Source: Geoalkalibacter subterraneus (GTDB lineage: Bacteria; Desulfobacterota; Desulfuromonadia; Desulfuromonadales; Geoalkalibacteraceae). From it: a DNA stretch of 64,000 nucleotides. Shown here one piece after another: positions 1 through 8,621 of the stretch. The position numbers were made by a program, and so were the translations under genes. The DNA lies in contig NZ_CP010311.1 of the NCBI RefSeq assembly GCF_000827125.1, positions 1,240,001-1,304,000 of the forward strand, read 5' to 3'. How positions within the stretch are numbered: position 1 is the first letter of the stretch; every line of letters starts with the position of its first letter. The notes under the pieces were generated by a model. It had not been told where the DNA came from and made no database searches. It saw nothing but the letters and a program-made list of their open reading frames with translations.

Positions 1-2
1 TG

Positions 3-959
3 CCCGACTCGCGTCTTGATGAACTTGCGCGCATTGTGAAGCCGCAGAAGGTGATTCCGACCACGATGGAGTTCGTCGACATTGCCGGGCTTGTCAAGGG
101 TGCCAGCCAGGGAGAGGGGCTCGGGAACCAGTTTCTCGGCCACATACGCCAGGTCGATGCCATCGCACATATCGTGCGCTGCTTCGATGATGACAACGTA
201 GTGCATGTGGATGGCTCTGTGGACCCTGTACGCGACGTCGATGTGATTCAGACGGAGCTTAACCTGTCTGATCTTGAAACGGTCGAACGTCGCATTCAGC
301 GTGGGGAAAAGCAGGCACGCAGCGGGGATAAAAAACTTCAGGCCGAGATCGATGTCCTGCAGAAGGTGCGTGCGTGTCTTGATCAGGGTCTGCCCGCACG
401 TCGTGTTCAGCTTGATGATGAGCAGTGGATTATTCTGCGCGATTTACACCTGATTACCGCTAAACCGGTTCTATATGTAGCCAACGTTTCCGAGAGCGAT
501 CTCGATGGGGCTCACCCTTATGTGGCTTGTCTGCGAGGACGGGCTGAAGAGGAAAAGGCAGAAGTCGTTGTGATCTGTGGCAGTATCGAATCGGAAGTCT
601 CTGAACTTGATGGCGATGAGAAAAAAGAATTTCTTGCGGAATTGGGATTGGCCGAATCGGGGCTCGACCGTATGATTCGTGCCGGATATGATCTACTTGG
701 CCTGATTACTTACTTTACTGCAGGGGTCAAGGAAGTCCGGGCCTGGACCATCACCCGTGGTACCCGCGCCCCGGGAGCCGCCGGGGTAATCCACACCGAT
801 TTTGAAAAGGGCTTTATCCGCGCTGAAGTCATCTCCTATGAGGATTATGTACGTGTCGGAGGCGAGAACAAAGCGAAGGAAAAAGGCCTGATGCGCCTTG
901 AAGGGAAGGAATATGTCGTAAAAGACGGAGACGTCATGCACTTCCGGTTCAACGTCTAA
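3..959 (+). CDS. ychF: YchF/Obg-family GTPase/ATPase, 5' end cut by window
   Basis: The frame is open to the left edge, and the residues before the first internal Met read [16 protein letters not shown], which is normal YchF sequence, so the gene starts upstream of the window. Seen: the G3-like [10 protein letters not shown] segment, the helical-hairpin insertion ([11 protein letters not shown] and following), and a C-terminal TGS domain ([22 protein letters not shown] to [11 protein letters not shown]). YchF is a ribosome-associated P-loop NTPase that prefers ATP and is linked to stress responses and translation. About 318 residues are present; family members are about 363, so roughly 45 N-terminal residues with the P-loop are missing. 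It lies just upstream of the rpsF operon on the same strand. Confidence 0.95.
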   Translation, partial: PDSRLDELARIVKPQKVIPTTMEFVDIAGLVKGASQGEGLGNQFLGHIRQVDAIAHIVRCFDDDNVVHVDGSVDPVRDVDVIQTELNLSDLETVERRIQRGEKQARSGDKKLQAEIDVLQKVRACLDQGLPARRVQLDDEQWIILRDLHLITAKPVLYVANVSESDLDGAHPYVACLRGRAEEEKAEVVVICGSIESEVSELDGDEKKEFLAELGLAESGLDRMIRAGYDLLGLITYFTAGVKEVRAWTITRGTRAPGAAGVIHTDFEKGFIRAEVISYEDYVRVGGENKAKEKGLMRLEGKEYVVKDGDVMHFRFNV

Positions 960-1034
960 TCATAAATAGAACGACCAGGTAAAAAAGGTTGAAGAAGCTG
1001 CAGTTTTGTGGTAAAAGGCTAAGTTCACTGAAGC

Positions 1035-1097
1035 GTGGGGCTCAATGTGCCCACTCCTTGCTCCGGCCGGTGCCGGGGCGAAATACCCGAGAGGAGG
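1035..1097 (+). promoter_or_regulatory. Structured leader of rpsF, possible S6:S18 autoregulatory element
   Basis: Two adjacent hairpins lie in the 150 bp between ychF and rpsF. GTGGG (1035-1039) can pair with CCCAC (1050-1054). GCTCCGG (1060-1066) can pair with CCGGGGC (1073-1079), allowing a G-U pair. CTCCT (1054-1058) is complementary to AGGAG in the rpsF Shine-Dalgarno at 1091-1097, so the fold could hide the ribosome site. rpsF operons in many bacteria are controlled by an S6:S18-binding leader with a CCG feature; I infer this could be one but cannot match the consensus by eye. Confidence 0.35.
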
Positions 1098-1109
1098 AAT
1101 TGTAAACCG

Positions 1110-1466
1110 ATGAGAAGTTACGAAACCATGTTCATCGTTCACCCCGAGGTGGTCGGTGACGATTTCAAGGCCCTGGCTGATAAGTTCCAGGGAGTGATCA
1201 CCGAGAGTGGTGGTGAGATCGTTAAGGTGGATGAATGGGGTTCGCGCACGCTGGCCTATCCGATTCAGAAGCTGAACAAAGGCACATACGTGATCCTCTA
1301 TTTCCAGGCTGATCCTCAGGTGATTTCCGAGCTTGAGCGGCGGATGCGTCTTGATGACAAGGTGTTGCGTTTCAATACCCTGGTGCACGAAAAAGGGTTG
1401 AAACTGTCTGCCCCCGAGAAGGAAAAATCTGAAGAAGGCGAAGCCGCCGAGGCCGCCGAGGCCTGA
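1110..1466 (+). CDS. rpsF: 30S ribosomal protein S6
   Basis: 118-residue protein starting MRSYETMFIVHPEV, the usual S6 N terminus. An in-frame GTG 25 codons upstream is rejected because a strong GAGGAGG Shine-Dalgarno (1091-1097) precedes the ATG at 1110 and the upstream residues have no S6 similarity. S6 binds the central domain of 16S rRNA with S18. The C terminus is an acidic, Ala/Glu-rich tail (EEGEAAEAAEA) of the kind often seen in S6. It is first in the rpsF-rpsR-DUF2232-rplI operon. Confidence 0.97.
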   Translation: MRSYETMFIVHPEVVGDDFKALADKFQGVITESGGEIVKVDEWGSRTLAYPIQKLNKGTYVILYFQADPQVISELERRMRLDDKVLRFNTLVHEKGLKLSAPEKEKSEEGEAAEAAEA

Positions 1467-1505
1467 CCCCGATCTTTGATTTAAGGAACTGGAGGATAAA
1501 AGATT

Positions 1506-1751
1506 ATGGCACCACCGAGAAGACGTTTTGGACGGCGTAAAGTTTGTCGTTTCTGCGCTGATAAAGACCTTAAGATTGATTACAAGGAAGTCGATACCCT
1601 GCGTGGTTTTGTGTCTGAGCGCGGCAAAATTGTTCCCCGACGTATTACTGGAACCTGTGCGCCCCATCAGCGCTTTTTGACCGAAGCGATCAAGCGTGCG
1701 CGCAAGATGGCCCTGCTTTCCTACACTTCGTCCCATTCCCTGGTGGATTAA
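1506..1751 (+). CDS. rpsR: 30S ribosomal protein S18
   Basis: 81 residues with the S18 signature: CRFCADKD near residues 15-22, then [18 protein letters not shown] and [28 protein letters not shown]18 pairs with S6 on the platform of the small subunit. The Cys residues (CxxC and GTC) suggest a zinc-binding C+ form of S18, which is an inference. The ATG at 1506 follows AACTGGAGG. It sits 39 bp after rpsF, in the same operon. Confidence 0.97.
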   Translation: MAPPRRRFGRRKVCRFCADKDLKIDYKEVDTLRGFVSERGKIVPRRITGTCAPHQRFLTEAIKRARKMALLSYTSSHSLVD

Positions 1752-1784
1752 GGGCGAATTTATCTCCGCTGTGGATTTTACCCG

Positions 1785-2714
1785 ATGAGGGACTGGATTT
1801 TATTTGCCCTCGGCGGGGCGGTTGTAACCGCACTGTTGTACTGGGGTGCGCAGAACATCGTCCCCCTGGCGCTCTTTTTAAATTTGTTCACTCCCATGCC
1901 CGCGGCATATACACATATGCGTTTCGGCACTCTGCCGGGTGGATTGGCGGTTCTGGGGGCCTGCGTGATTCTGGCTGTTTTTTTTCCCGCAACAATGGCG
2001 GGGGGATATCTTCTGCAGTTCGGAATTCTGTCCTTCGTCATTCCTCTGCTCCTGCGCAGGGGAATCGCCTGGGATCGCACGGTTCTTTTGAATGTGTGTG
2101 CCGTCATGCTTGTTGCGGGGGTATTACTGGTCGGATTTTCCGTCACCCAGGAGGTGTCGCCTGCCCAGGTCATTCGTCAGCAGGCGGATTTAGCCGTTGC
2201 ACAGGCGCTGGAGTTTTACGACCAGGGGCAGTTTCCCGCCCAGGATCGTGACCAGTTCGCGAGCACACTCGGAGATATGGCTGATATTTTTGTCAGGATC
2301 TTCCCGGCGCTCGGAGCAGTCATCGTCGCAGGGCTGTCGCTTCTGACAGTCCTTTTGCTGAACTCCTTCTCCGGGGGGCGCTACCGTGTTCCCGGGCCAG
2401 AGTTCGCTGCCTGGCGATCGCCGGAGTTCCTGATTTGGGGGGTGATCGCAGCCGGGTTCTCAATGTTGATTGATCAGCCCCTGCTGCGCACAGTGGCCAT
2501 GAATCTTCTGATTCTTCTTCTGCCCATTTATTTCGTGCAGGGGATGGCCGTGGTGAATCATTTTTTAAAGCGTCGGGCCGTTTCGCCCATCATTCGATCC
2601 CTCATTTATTTTCTCATTTTCATTTTCAACCCTCTCCCGTTGGTGGTAACCGGGGTTGGAGTGTTTGATTTGTGGATCGATTTTCGGAAGCCTAAAATAA
2701 AAAAAACGTCGTGA
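1785..2714 (+). CDS. DUF2232 (YybS-like) polytopic membrane protein
   Basis: 309-residue, strongly hydrophobic protein with about eight predicted membrane segments (for example residues 6-28, 40-58, 75-105 and 165-190, by eye). A gene for a DUF2232/YybS-type membrane protein between rpsR and rplI is a common arrangement in Desulfuromonadales and in Firmicutes. Its molecular function is not established; some families of this fold resemble transporter substrate-binding components. It starts 33 bp after rpsR and ends 15 bp before rplI, so it is clearly in the ribosomal operon. The C terminus is basic (FRKPKIKKTS), probably cytoplasmic. Confidence 0.75.
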   Translation: MRDWILFALGGAVVTALLYWGAQNIVPLALFLNLFTPMPAAYTHMRFGTLPGGLAVLGACVILAVFFPATMAGGYLLQFGILSFVIPLLLRRGIAWDRTVLLNVCAVMLVAGVLLVGFSVTQEVSPAQVIRQQADLAVAQALEFYDQGQFPAQDRDQFASTLGDMADIFVRIFPALGAVIVAGLSLLTVLLLNSFSGGRYRVPGPEFAAWRSPEFLIWGVIAAGFSMLIDQPLLRTVAMNLLILLLPIYFVQGMAVVNHFLKRRAVSPIIRSLIYFLIFIFNPLPLVVTGVGVFDLWIDFRKPKIKKTS

Positions 2715-2729
2715 TACATGGAGGACCCC

Positions 2730-3185
2730 ATGGAAGTCATACTCAGAGAAGCCGTTGACGGCCTCGGCAATATCGGTGACATTGTCAAGGTAAAGCCGGG
2801 CTATGCCCGTAATTTTCTTGTGCCCCGCGGCTTTGCCATTCAAGCGGACAAGCGCAATGTGCGTGAACTCGAACACCAGAAGCGCATGCTTGAGCGCAAA
2901 CTGCAGAAGCTGTCCAAGGACGCTGAAGCCCTCAAGCAGCGTATCGAAGCTGTTGAGTGCGCATTTGAACAGCGTGCCGGGGAGGAAGGTAAGCTTTTCG
3001 GTTCTGTGACCAGTCTCGATCTTGAGAAGAAACTTCAGGATGCCGGCATTGAAATCGATCGCAAGAAGATCAAGCTGCCTGAACCGATCAAGAGTCTTGG
3101 CGAATTCAAGGTTCCGGTGCGCCTCAACGCAGGGGTGGTCGCTGAAATTAAAGTGACCGTCTCGGCACAGGAAGAAACCGAGTAA
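2730..3185 (+). CDS. rplI: 50S ribosomal protein L9
   Basis: 151 residues starting MEVILREAVDGLGNIGDIVKV, with the N-terminal L9 signature GxxGxxVxVKPGYARNFLVPRG, a connecting helix (residues about 40-75) and the C-terminal RNA-binding domain. The ATG at 2718 lies four codons upstream, but the Shine-Dalgarno GGAGG is inside those codons (2720-2724), so 2730 is the start. L9 binds 23S rRNA near the L1 stalk base. It is the last gene of the operon, followed by a terminator. Confidence 0.97.
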   Translation: MEVILREAVDGLGNIGDIVKVKPGYARNFLVPRGFAIQADKRNVRELEHQKRMLERKLQKLSKDAEALKQRIEAVECAFEQRAGEEGKLFGSVTSLDLEKKLQDAGIEIDRKKIKLPEPIKSLGEFKVPVRLNAGVVAEIKVTVSAQEETE

Positions 3186-3208
3186 TTCCCATTCCTGTTA
3201 CACTTCGA

Positions 3209-3237
3209 GGGGCGGCTGTCTAACGGTCGCCCCTTTT
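3209..3237 (+). terminator. Intrinsic terminator after rplI
   Basis: GGGGCG (3209-3214) pairs with CGCCCC (3228-3233), followed directly by TTTT. It lies between rplI and dnaB and may only partly separate them, because dnaB starts 22 bp later. Confidence 0.65.
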
Positions 3238-3258
3238 GTCTTTTAATCAGGTTTCACT

Positions 3259-4626
3259 ATGGAAGAAGCGCGTTCGCATCGTCTCCCCCCCCAGAGCCTC
3301 GAGGCGGAAATGTCCGTTCTCGGCGGCATTCTCATTGATGAGCAGGCGCTGGATAAAACGCTTGAGTTGCTTCGGCCTGAGGATTTCTACCGTGAAAGCC
3401 ACCGGCTGATCTTTGAAAGCCTTATCGCGCTTGGGGAAAAAAGCGAGCCTGCCGACCTGGTGACTCTCTCCGCCCATCTTCAGAGTCGACAGAAACTCGA
3501 AGCCGCAGGCGGACACGCCTATCTGGCCACCCTTGTCGATTATGTTCCGACCGCCGCCAACATTGTCTATTACTGTCGATTGGTTAAAGAGAAAGCGATT
3601 GCACGTCGGCTGATCTCCGTGGCAACCGAAATTGCGACCTCCGGGTACGAAGGTGGCAATATTGAGGAGATTCTTGATCAGGCTGAGAAATCGATTTTCG
3701 AAATTGCCGAAAACCGTACCCGCCCCAGCTACTATCCTGTCCGCGAGATTCTGAAAGAGACTTTTCGCAATATTGAAAAGCTCTATGAACGCAAAGAGTT
3801 GGTCACCGGGGTTCCCACCGGCTACCTTGACCTCGACAAGATGACTGCCGGCCTGCAGCCTGGCGATCTGGTTATTATTGCCGCTCGTCCCTCCATGGGG
3901 AAAACCGCTTTCTGTCTGAATCTTGCTGAGTATGCCGCCGTTCGTAGTGAGAAGAAAACAGCGAGCCTGATCTTTTCGCTGGAGATGGGGAAGGAGCAGC
4001 TGGTACAGCGTCTCCTTTGTGCATCGGCTCTGGTTGATGCCAGTCGCATGCGGACAGGAAACCTGGGAGAGTCGGACTGGCCGAAGCTGACTGATGCCGC
4101 AAGCCGATTGGGCGAGGCAAAAATCTATATTGATGATACGCCCGCCATCAGTGTGCTGGAGATGCGCGCCAAGGCCCGTCGCCTTAAGGCACAGGATGAT
4201 ATCGGGCTGGTCATTGTTGACTATCTTCAATTGATGCGCGGCAACAATCCCGAGAGCCGCCAGCAGGAAATCTCTGAAATCAGTCGCTCTCTTAAGGCTT
4301 TGGCCAAAGAGCTCAACGTCCCCGTGGTGGCCTTGTCGCAGCTCAATCGCTCTTTGGAGAGTCGCACCGACAAACGGCCTGTCATGGCTGACCTGCGCGA
4401 GTCAGGTGCCATCGAGCAGGATGCCGACGTCATCATGTTTGTTTATCGCGACGAGGTTTATTGTCCTAAATGCAAGAAGAATGAGGAGTGCGGCGAAAAT
4501 CACCGGGGCGCGGCGGAAATTATCATCGGCAAGCAGCGAAACGGTCCCATCGGTACCGTCCATCTTGCTTTCCGTGGTGAATACACACGCTTTGAAAACG
4601 TCGATCGCCACCACGAAGAATTCTGA
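3259..4626 (+). CDS. dnaB: Replicative DNA helicase DnaB
   Basis: 455 residues, the normal length. Seen: the N-terminal DnaB domain (PPQSLEAEMSVLGGILID), a linker, then the RecA-like helicase with Walker A ARPSMGKT (residues about 214-221), Walker B LVIVDYLQLM, the QxxEISxxSRSLKxLAKE segment and the arginine-finger region GKQRNGPIG. DnaB is the hexameric 5'-3' helicase at the replication fork. Near the C terminus, residues 402-415 form an unusual Cys-x2-Cys-x5-Cys-x3-His cluster where many DnaB proteins have a plain loop. The rpsF-rpsR-rplI-dnaB order is the common one. Confidence 0.97.
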   Translation: MEEARSHRLPPQSLEAEMSVLGGILIDEQALDKTLELLRPEDFYRESHRLIFESLIALGEKSEPADLVTLSAHLQSRQKLEAAGGHAYLATLVDYVPTAANIVYYCRLVKEKAIARRLISVATEIATSGYEGGNIEEILDQAEKSIFEIAENRTRPSYYPVREILKETFRNIEKLYERKELVTGVPTGYLDLDKMTAGLQPGDLVIIAARPSMGKTAFCLNLAEYAAVRSEKKTASLIFSLEMGKEQLVQRLLCASALVDASRMRTGNLGESDWPKLTDAASRLGEAKIYIDDTPAISVLEMRAKARRLKAQDDIGLVIVDYLQLMRGNNPESRQQEISEISRSLKALAKELNVPVVALSQLNRSLESRTDKRPVMADLRESGAIEQDADVIMFVYRDEVYCPKCKKNEECGENHRGAAEIIIGKQRNGPIGTVHLAFRGEYTRFENVDRHHEEF

Positions 4627-4671
4627 CCGTTTGCCGTTTTTTTATCCGAATTGGAAGAATTCAGCTGATTT

Positions 4672-6102
4672 TCACTCTTTTTTCAGATCGATACCGAGGG
4701 TCTGAATCTTTTTACGCAGCGTGTTGCGGTTTATGCCAAGCACCTCCGCTGCTTTGACCTGATTTCCCCGTGTTTTTTCCAGCACAATCTGGATCAGGGG
4801 CCTTTCCATCTGGTGCAGGACCATTTCATACAGGTTGTTAAGCTCCTGAACCTCCATTCCGCCGATTGACCCTCGCAGCTTTGCCGTAATCAATGCCTCA
4901 AGGGAGCCGTGGTCCTCGCTGTTGTCTGCCTCATGGAGTGATGTGAAATCCTCGGGGGCCAGGAGTTGGTTGGGGCTGAGAAGGGCGGCGCGTTGAATAG
5001 TGTTTTCCAGCTCACGGACATTTCCCGGCCAGGCATAGGATTGCAAAAGAGCCAGTGCCTCAACGCTGCAGCCCAATGCGGCCGTTCCAAATTTCTGCCG
5101 TGCTGCCTGGATGAAAAAATCCACCAGCAGAGCAATATCGTCTCCTCTCTCCCGCAGCGGCGGTAGATTGAGGGGGACAACATTGAGTCGGTAGAAAAGA
5201 TCCTCCCGAAACTCCCGGCCCTGAACCTTTTTCCCGAGATCCTGGTTAGTTGCCGCGACAATGCGTACATCGACCTGAATCGTGCTGTTGCCGCCGGTTC
5301 GGGTGATCTCTTTTTCCTGAAGCACGCGCAGGAGCTTGGCCTGCAGATCGAGGGGCATATCCCCGATTTCATCGAGAAACAGGGTCCCTCCATCGGCCTG
5401 TTCGAATTTGCCTGCTTTGCGCTCCACCGCCCCGGTGAAAGCTCCTTTTTCAAAACCGAACAATTCACTTTCAAGCAGTTCGCGCGGGATCGCAGCGCAG
5501 TTCAGTGCCAGAAAAGGCTTCCCCAGGCGTGGACTGTTAAAATGTATGGCCCGTGCGACCAGTTCCTTGCCGGTACCGCTTTCGCCGGTGATGAGGACGG
5601 TCACGTCGGATGGGGCAATCCTGCCGAGTGTCTTGTAAACCTCCTGCATCGGTTTGCTGTTGCCGACCACCGTGCGTTCAAGGTGGTAATGCTGCTTGAG
5701 TTCCCCTTTGAGCCGACCGACTTCGGCAGAGACTTCGCGAGCCTTGTCGGCTTTGAGCAAGATGGCATCGAGAGCGTCGAGATCAAAGGGTTTTGTGATG
5801 TAGTCGTAAGCGCCCCGCTTCATCGCCTCGATGGCATTTTTCATGGAGGATTCAGCGGTCATGATGACTGTCAGGGTTTGTGGGCGTTTATCCTGAAAGC
5901 GAGTCAGCAGGTCGAGGCCTGAAATGCCGGGCATTTTGATGTCGAGGATCGCCAGATCGTAGCTGTTGCGTAGAAACAGGTCCTCGGCCTGGTTGCCGTC
6001 GCTGGCCAGATCAACCTCAAAGCCTTTTTTGCCGAGGGCCTTGGACAGAACCCAACGCATACTTTCTTCATCGTCGGCAACCAGGATGCGTCGAATAGGC
6101 AT
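4672..6102 (-). CDS. ntrC: Sigma-54-dependent nitrogen response regulator NtrC
   Basis: 476 residues in the NtrC architecture. The receiver domain has DDE at 10-12 and phospho-acceptor Asp54 (LAILDIKMPG). The AAA+ domain has Walker A GESGTGKE and the sigma-54 contact loop GAFTGA intact. The C-terminal Fis-type helix-turn-helix reads QVKAAEVLGINRNTLRKKIQTLGI. NtrC-P activates sigma-54 promoters under nitrogen limitation. It lies 39 bp downstream of an NtrB-like kinase and in the same transcript as dusB. A likely target is the sigma-54 promoter at 62160. Other NtrC-family paralogues exist, so the nitrogen role rests on the gene order and length. Confidence 0.9.
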   Translation of the reverse strand: MPIRRILVADDEESMRWVLSKALGKKGFEVDLASDGNQAEDLFLRNSYDLAILDIKMPGISGLDLLTRFQDKRPQTLTVIMTAESSMKNAIEAMKRGAYDYITKPFDLDALDAILLKADKAREVSAEVGRLKGELKQHYHLERTVVGNSKPMQEVYKTLGRIAPSDVTVLITGESGTGKELVARAIHFNSPRLGKPFLALNCAAIPRELLESELFGFEKGAFTGAVERKAGKFEQADGGTLFLDEIGDMPLDLQAKLLRVLQEKEITRTGGNSTIQVDVRIVAATNQDLGKKVQGREFREDLFYRLNVVPLNLPPLRERGDDIALLVDFFIQAARQKFGTAALGCSVEALALLQSYAWPGNVRELENTIQRAALLSPNQLLAPEDFTSLHEADNSEDHGSLEALITAKLRGSIGGMEVQELNNLYEMVLHQMERPLIQIVLEKTRGNQVKAAEVLGINRNTLRKKIQTLGIDLKKE

Positions 6103-6141
6103 AGCAGGAAAACTCTCTTTCGAAGTCAGGTATTTGATGTA

Positions 6142-7251
6142 TCAGCGATAAAAGGGGAGAGAAACGGAAAATGTGGTTTTCTGTCCAGGCAGGCTGTCCA
6201 CTTTAAGAAACCCCTGATGCTCGCTGATGATTTTCTGGCAGATTGCCAGCCCCAGGCCGCTGCCTTGAGTCTTGGTTGTGAAGAAGGGGGTGAAGATCTG
6301 TTCCATCTGCTCTTTTGCGATTCCAGGGCCGTTGTCGCTGATGTCGACCACGATGAAGGGAATCGGGCGGTCTCCGGGTTGTTGAAGATGATATTCGGAG
6401 GCAACACGTGTGGCAATCTCCACGCGTCCTCCCTTTTCCACGGCTTCCCCGGCATTTTTGATCAGGTTGAGAAAAAGTCGTGTCAGCAGGTTTTCGTCCC
6501 CCTTGATGGGGGGGATGCTGGGGTCGAGTTTGAGAGCGAAGTCAATCTTTTTATGGCGAAGGGCCTCGCGTTGGAAAAGAACGATGTCGCCAAGGAGTTT
6601 GGCCAGGTTGACTTCGTCTGTTTCGGGCCGGCGCGGACTGGAGAGGTCCATTAATTCTTCAATGATGCCGTTCAGGCGCTCTACCTCTCGAATCATGACG
6701 CGAGTGTATTCCTGCAGCTCGTTGTCGGTGCTGAATTCCTGTGCCATCAGCTGTGCCGCGCCCCGAATGCCGCCAAGCGGGTTTTTGATTTCATGAGCAA
6801 GTCCTGCCGCCATGGTGCCGATCATCGACAGGCGATCAGTCCGCCGTACTGCCGCTTCAAGTTCCCTGATGCGCGAAAGATCCCGTAAAATCAGGACCAC
6901 CCCTTCCTGGCTGCCGTCGTGATCGAAAAGCGGCGAGACCGAAACCCTGACCGGCAGGGGAGTGGAGGCCGGCCTGAGCAGCAGCAGTTCTTCATAGTTG
7001 ACGATGGAGCGACCTTCTCGGATGACGCACTGCACCAGGGTCAAAAGTACGCTCTGTCCTCGGAAAATCGTATCGAACAATCGCCCGAAACATTGTCTGA
7101 GGCTCATACCGGTCAGGTTTTCCGCCGCAGGGTTGAAGAGAGTTATTCTGCCCTTGCGGTCAAGAGCGATAACCGCATCTTCGACATTTTCCAACACCCG
7201 GGCGTAGAGCTGCGGGTCGGTGGAGGCCCCTGTTCTATTGGAGATACTCAT
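6142..7251 (-). CDS. ntrB: Nitrogen sensor histidine kinase NtrB (PAS-HisKA-HATPase)
   Basis: 369 residues, soluble. An N-terminal PAS domain (residues about 16-125) is followed by the dimerisation/phospho-acceptor motif AGLAHEIKNPLGG with His153. The ATP-binding domain has an N box (LFLNLIKNAGEA) and G boxes (DNGPGI, GSGLGLAI). No membrane segment is present, as in NtrB. In known systems NtrB phosphorylates NtrC and is controlled by PII proteins. Its ATG shares one base with the stop of dusB, so they are translationally coupled. Confidence 0.88.
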   Translation of the reverse strand: MSISNRTGASTDPQLYARVLENVEDAVIALDRKGRITLFNPAAENLTGMSLRQCFGRLFDTIFRGQSVLLTLVQCVIREGRSIVNYEELLLLRPASTPLPVRVSVSPLFDHDGSQEGVVLILRDLSRIRELEAAVRRTDRLSMIGTMAAGLAHEIKNPLGGIRGAAQLMAQEFSTDNELQEYTRVMIREVERLNGIIEELMDLSSPRRPETDEVNLAKLLGDIVLFQREALRHKKIDFALKLDPSIPPIKGDENLLTRLFLNLIKNAGEAVEKGGRVEIATRVASEYHLQQPGDRPIPFIVVDISDNGPGIAKEQMEQIFTPFFTTKTQGSGLGLAICQKIISEHQGFLKVDSLPGQKTTFSVSLPFYR

Positions 7252-8219
7252 TACAATTGATCGGATGACGCAGAAAAGAATGCGTCGGTTTCCCGGACCA
7301 TTTCAGCTATGGAGCGGGTGCTGTTGATTCGTGCGCGAAAGTTGGCGGCGCCGGGCAGGCCTCGTGCATACCAGCACAGGTGTTTGCGCATCTCGCCCAG
7401 AGTGCGCGTTGCCCCGAAATATTCCAGGTGCATGTCGATGTGAAGCAGGGCAACTTGGCGTCGTTTAGCTGGCGGAGGACAAGAGGTTTCCTCCCTGTTG
7501 TTCAGGTTGAGAATGCTGCGTGCCAGCCATGGGTTGCCGTATGCCCCGCGGCCGAGCATCAGTGCATCGCACCCGGTCTGTTCGGTCAGTCTGTCGGCGT
7601 CGGCAGGTTTGAGGACGTCGCCGCTTCCGATGACGGGAATTTTAAGCGCTTGTTTTAGTTTTCGAATGTGACTCCAATCGGAGAGGCCGCCGAATCCTTG
7701 AGTCCGGGTCCGGGGATGAAGGGTGACAGCATCGGCACCTTCTTCCTGCGCCATACGACCGACTTCCAAGTAATTTTCACTGTCCCGGTCCCAGCCGGAG
7801 CGAAACTTGACGGTCAGAGGGCGCCGTGTGACATGACGTACCGCACGGATGATAGCGGCTGCACGAAGGGGCTCTCGCATCAGGGCCGAACCGGCCCCGG
7901 AGCGAACAACTTTTTTAACCGGGCAGCCCATGTTGATGTCGATAACATCGGCCTCCTCTTCAACAAGCGCCGCTGCCCGCGCCATGATGTCCGGATCTGC
8001 TCCGAACAATTGGACGGCCAGGGGTTTTTCGCGCGGCTGGGAGCGCAGAAGGTCACGTGTGCGGGCGCCATTGTAGACCAGTCCGTTGGCGCTGACCATT
8101 TCGGTAAAAACCAGGCTGACGCCAAAACTTTTGAAAATCAGACGGAAGGGCAGATCTGTGATGCCGGCCATGGGGGCCAGGAAAAGATTGTTGGCAAGGG
8201 AAAGATTGCCTATCTTCAT
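7251..8219 (-). CDS. dusB: tRNA-dihydrouridine synthase
   Basis: 322-residue FMN TIM-barrel enzyme. It begins MKIGNLSLANNLFLAPMAGITDLPFR, carries the catalytic Cys in INMGCPVKKV, and has the phosphate-binding IGSGDV and LMLGRGAYGNPW segments. It reduces uridine in the tRNA D-loop. Placement just before ntrB-ntrC matches the long-known nifR3-ntrB-ntrC arrangement of alphaproteobacteria, where nifR3 is the dusB homologue. The downstream ntrB start overlaps its stop by one base. The promoter probably lies in the AT-rich stretch to its right (8220-8340). Confidence 0.92.
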   Translation of the reverse strand: MKIGNLSLANNLFLAPMAGITDLPFRLIFKSFGVSLVFTEMVSANGLVYNGARTRDLLRSQPREKPLAVQLFGADPDIMARAAALVEEEADVIDINMGCPVKKVVRSGAGSALMREPLRAAAIIRAVRHVTRRPLTVKFRSGWDRDSENYLEVGRMAQEEGADAVTLHPRTRTQGFGGLSDWSHIRKLKQALKIPVIGSGDVLKPADADRLTEQTGCDALMLGRGAYGNPWLARSILNLNNREETSCPPPAKRRQVALLHIDMHLEYFGATRTLGEMRKHLCWYARGLPGAANFRARINSTRSIAEMVRETDAFFSASSDQL

Positions 8220-8329
8220 ATTTTATATCTCTTTTGCTTAAATTTTATGCATATTATCACGCCCCTTGTTCAAGTCAAAAGGAAATTCATCTTGCCTTCC
8301 TGGTGTGAATACTGTATACAAAATAAAGC

Positions 8330-8359
8330 TTGACATTGTTCGGTCCCTGTTGCTAGAAA
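8330..8359 (+). promoter_or_regulatory. Candidate sigma-70 promoter for gltA
   Basis: TTGACA (8330-8335), an 18-base spacer and TAGAAA (8354-8359) lie about 265 bp upstream of gltA. The -35 is perfect and the -10 weak. It sits in the 402-bp AT-rich gap between divergent dusB and gltA (8220-8621), which otherwise shows a CCGG...CCGG stem near 8541-8556 and the palindrome at 8575. Confidence 0.45.
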
Positions 8360-8574
8360 AGTGACTAAAATGATATTTGAAAATATTGTTTACGGTGGAG
8401 AATGCACTGCCCCATCTTCTTGATAATTTTATTGTTTTTTATAACGGTGTTATTTTCTTTTTTCTTGAGGTATTGGGACTTTGGGGGCCGGCGGAAATGA
8501 GTCCGCTGTGTCTGTTTGGGTAGGCTTTTATTGGATGCCGTTCCGGTAATTCTGCCGGAGGGTAGAGGCTGAGT

Positions 8575-8593
8575 CGATGGGAAGTTCCCATCG
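8575..8593 (+). promoter_or_regulatory. Perfect 9-bp inverted repeat upstream of gltA, possible operator
   Basis: CGATGGGAA and TTCCCATCG flank a single central G, making a near-perfect 19-bp palindrome about 28 bp before the gltA start codon. This is the size and shape of a dimeric regulator site. The position, inside the leader and close to the ribosome site, would suit repression. No T-run follows, so it is not a terminator. Confidence 0.4.
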
Positions 8594-8621
8594 CAATTTA
8601 AAATGGAAAAGGAGAGAGAGT

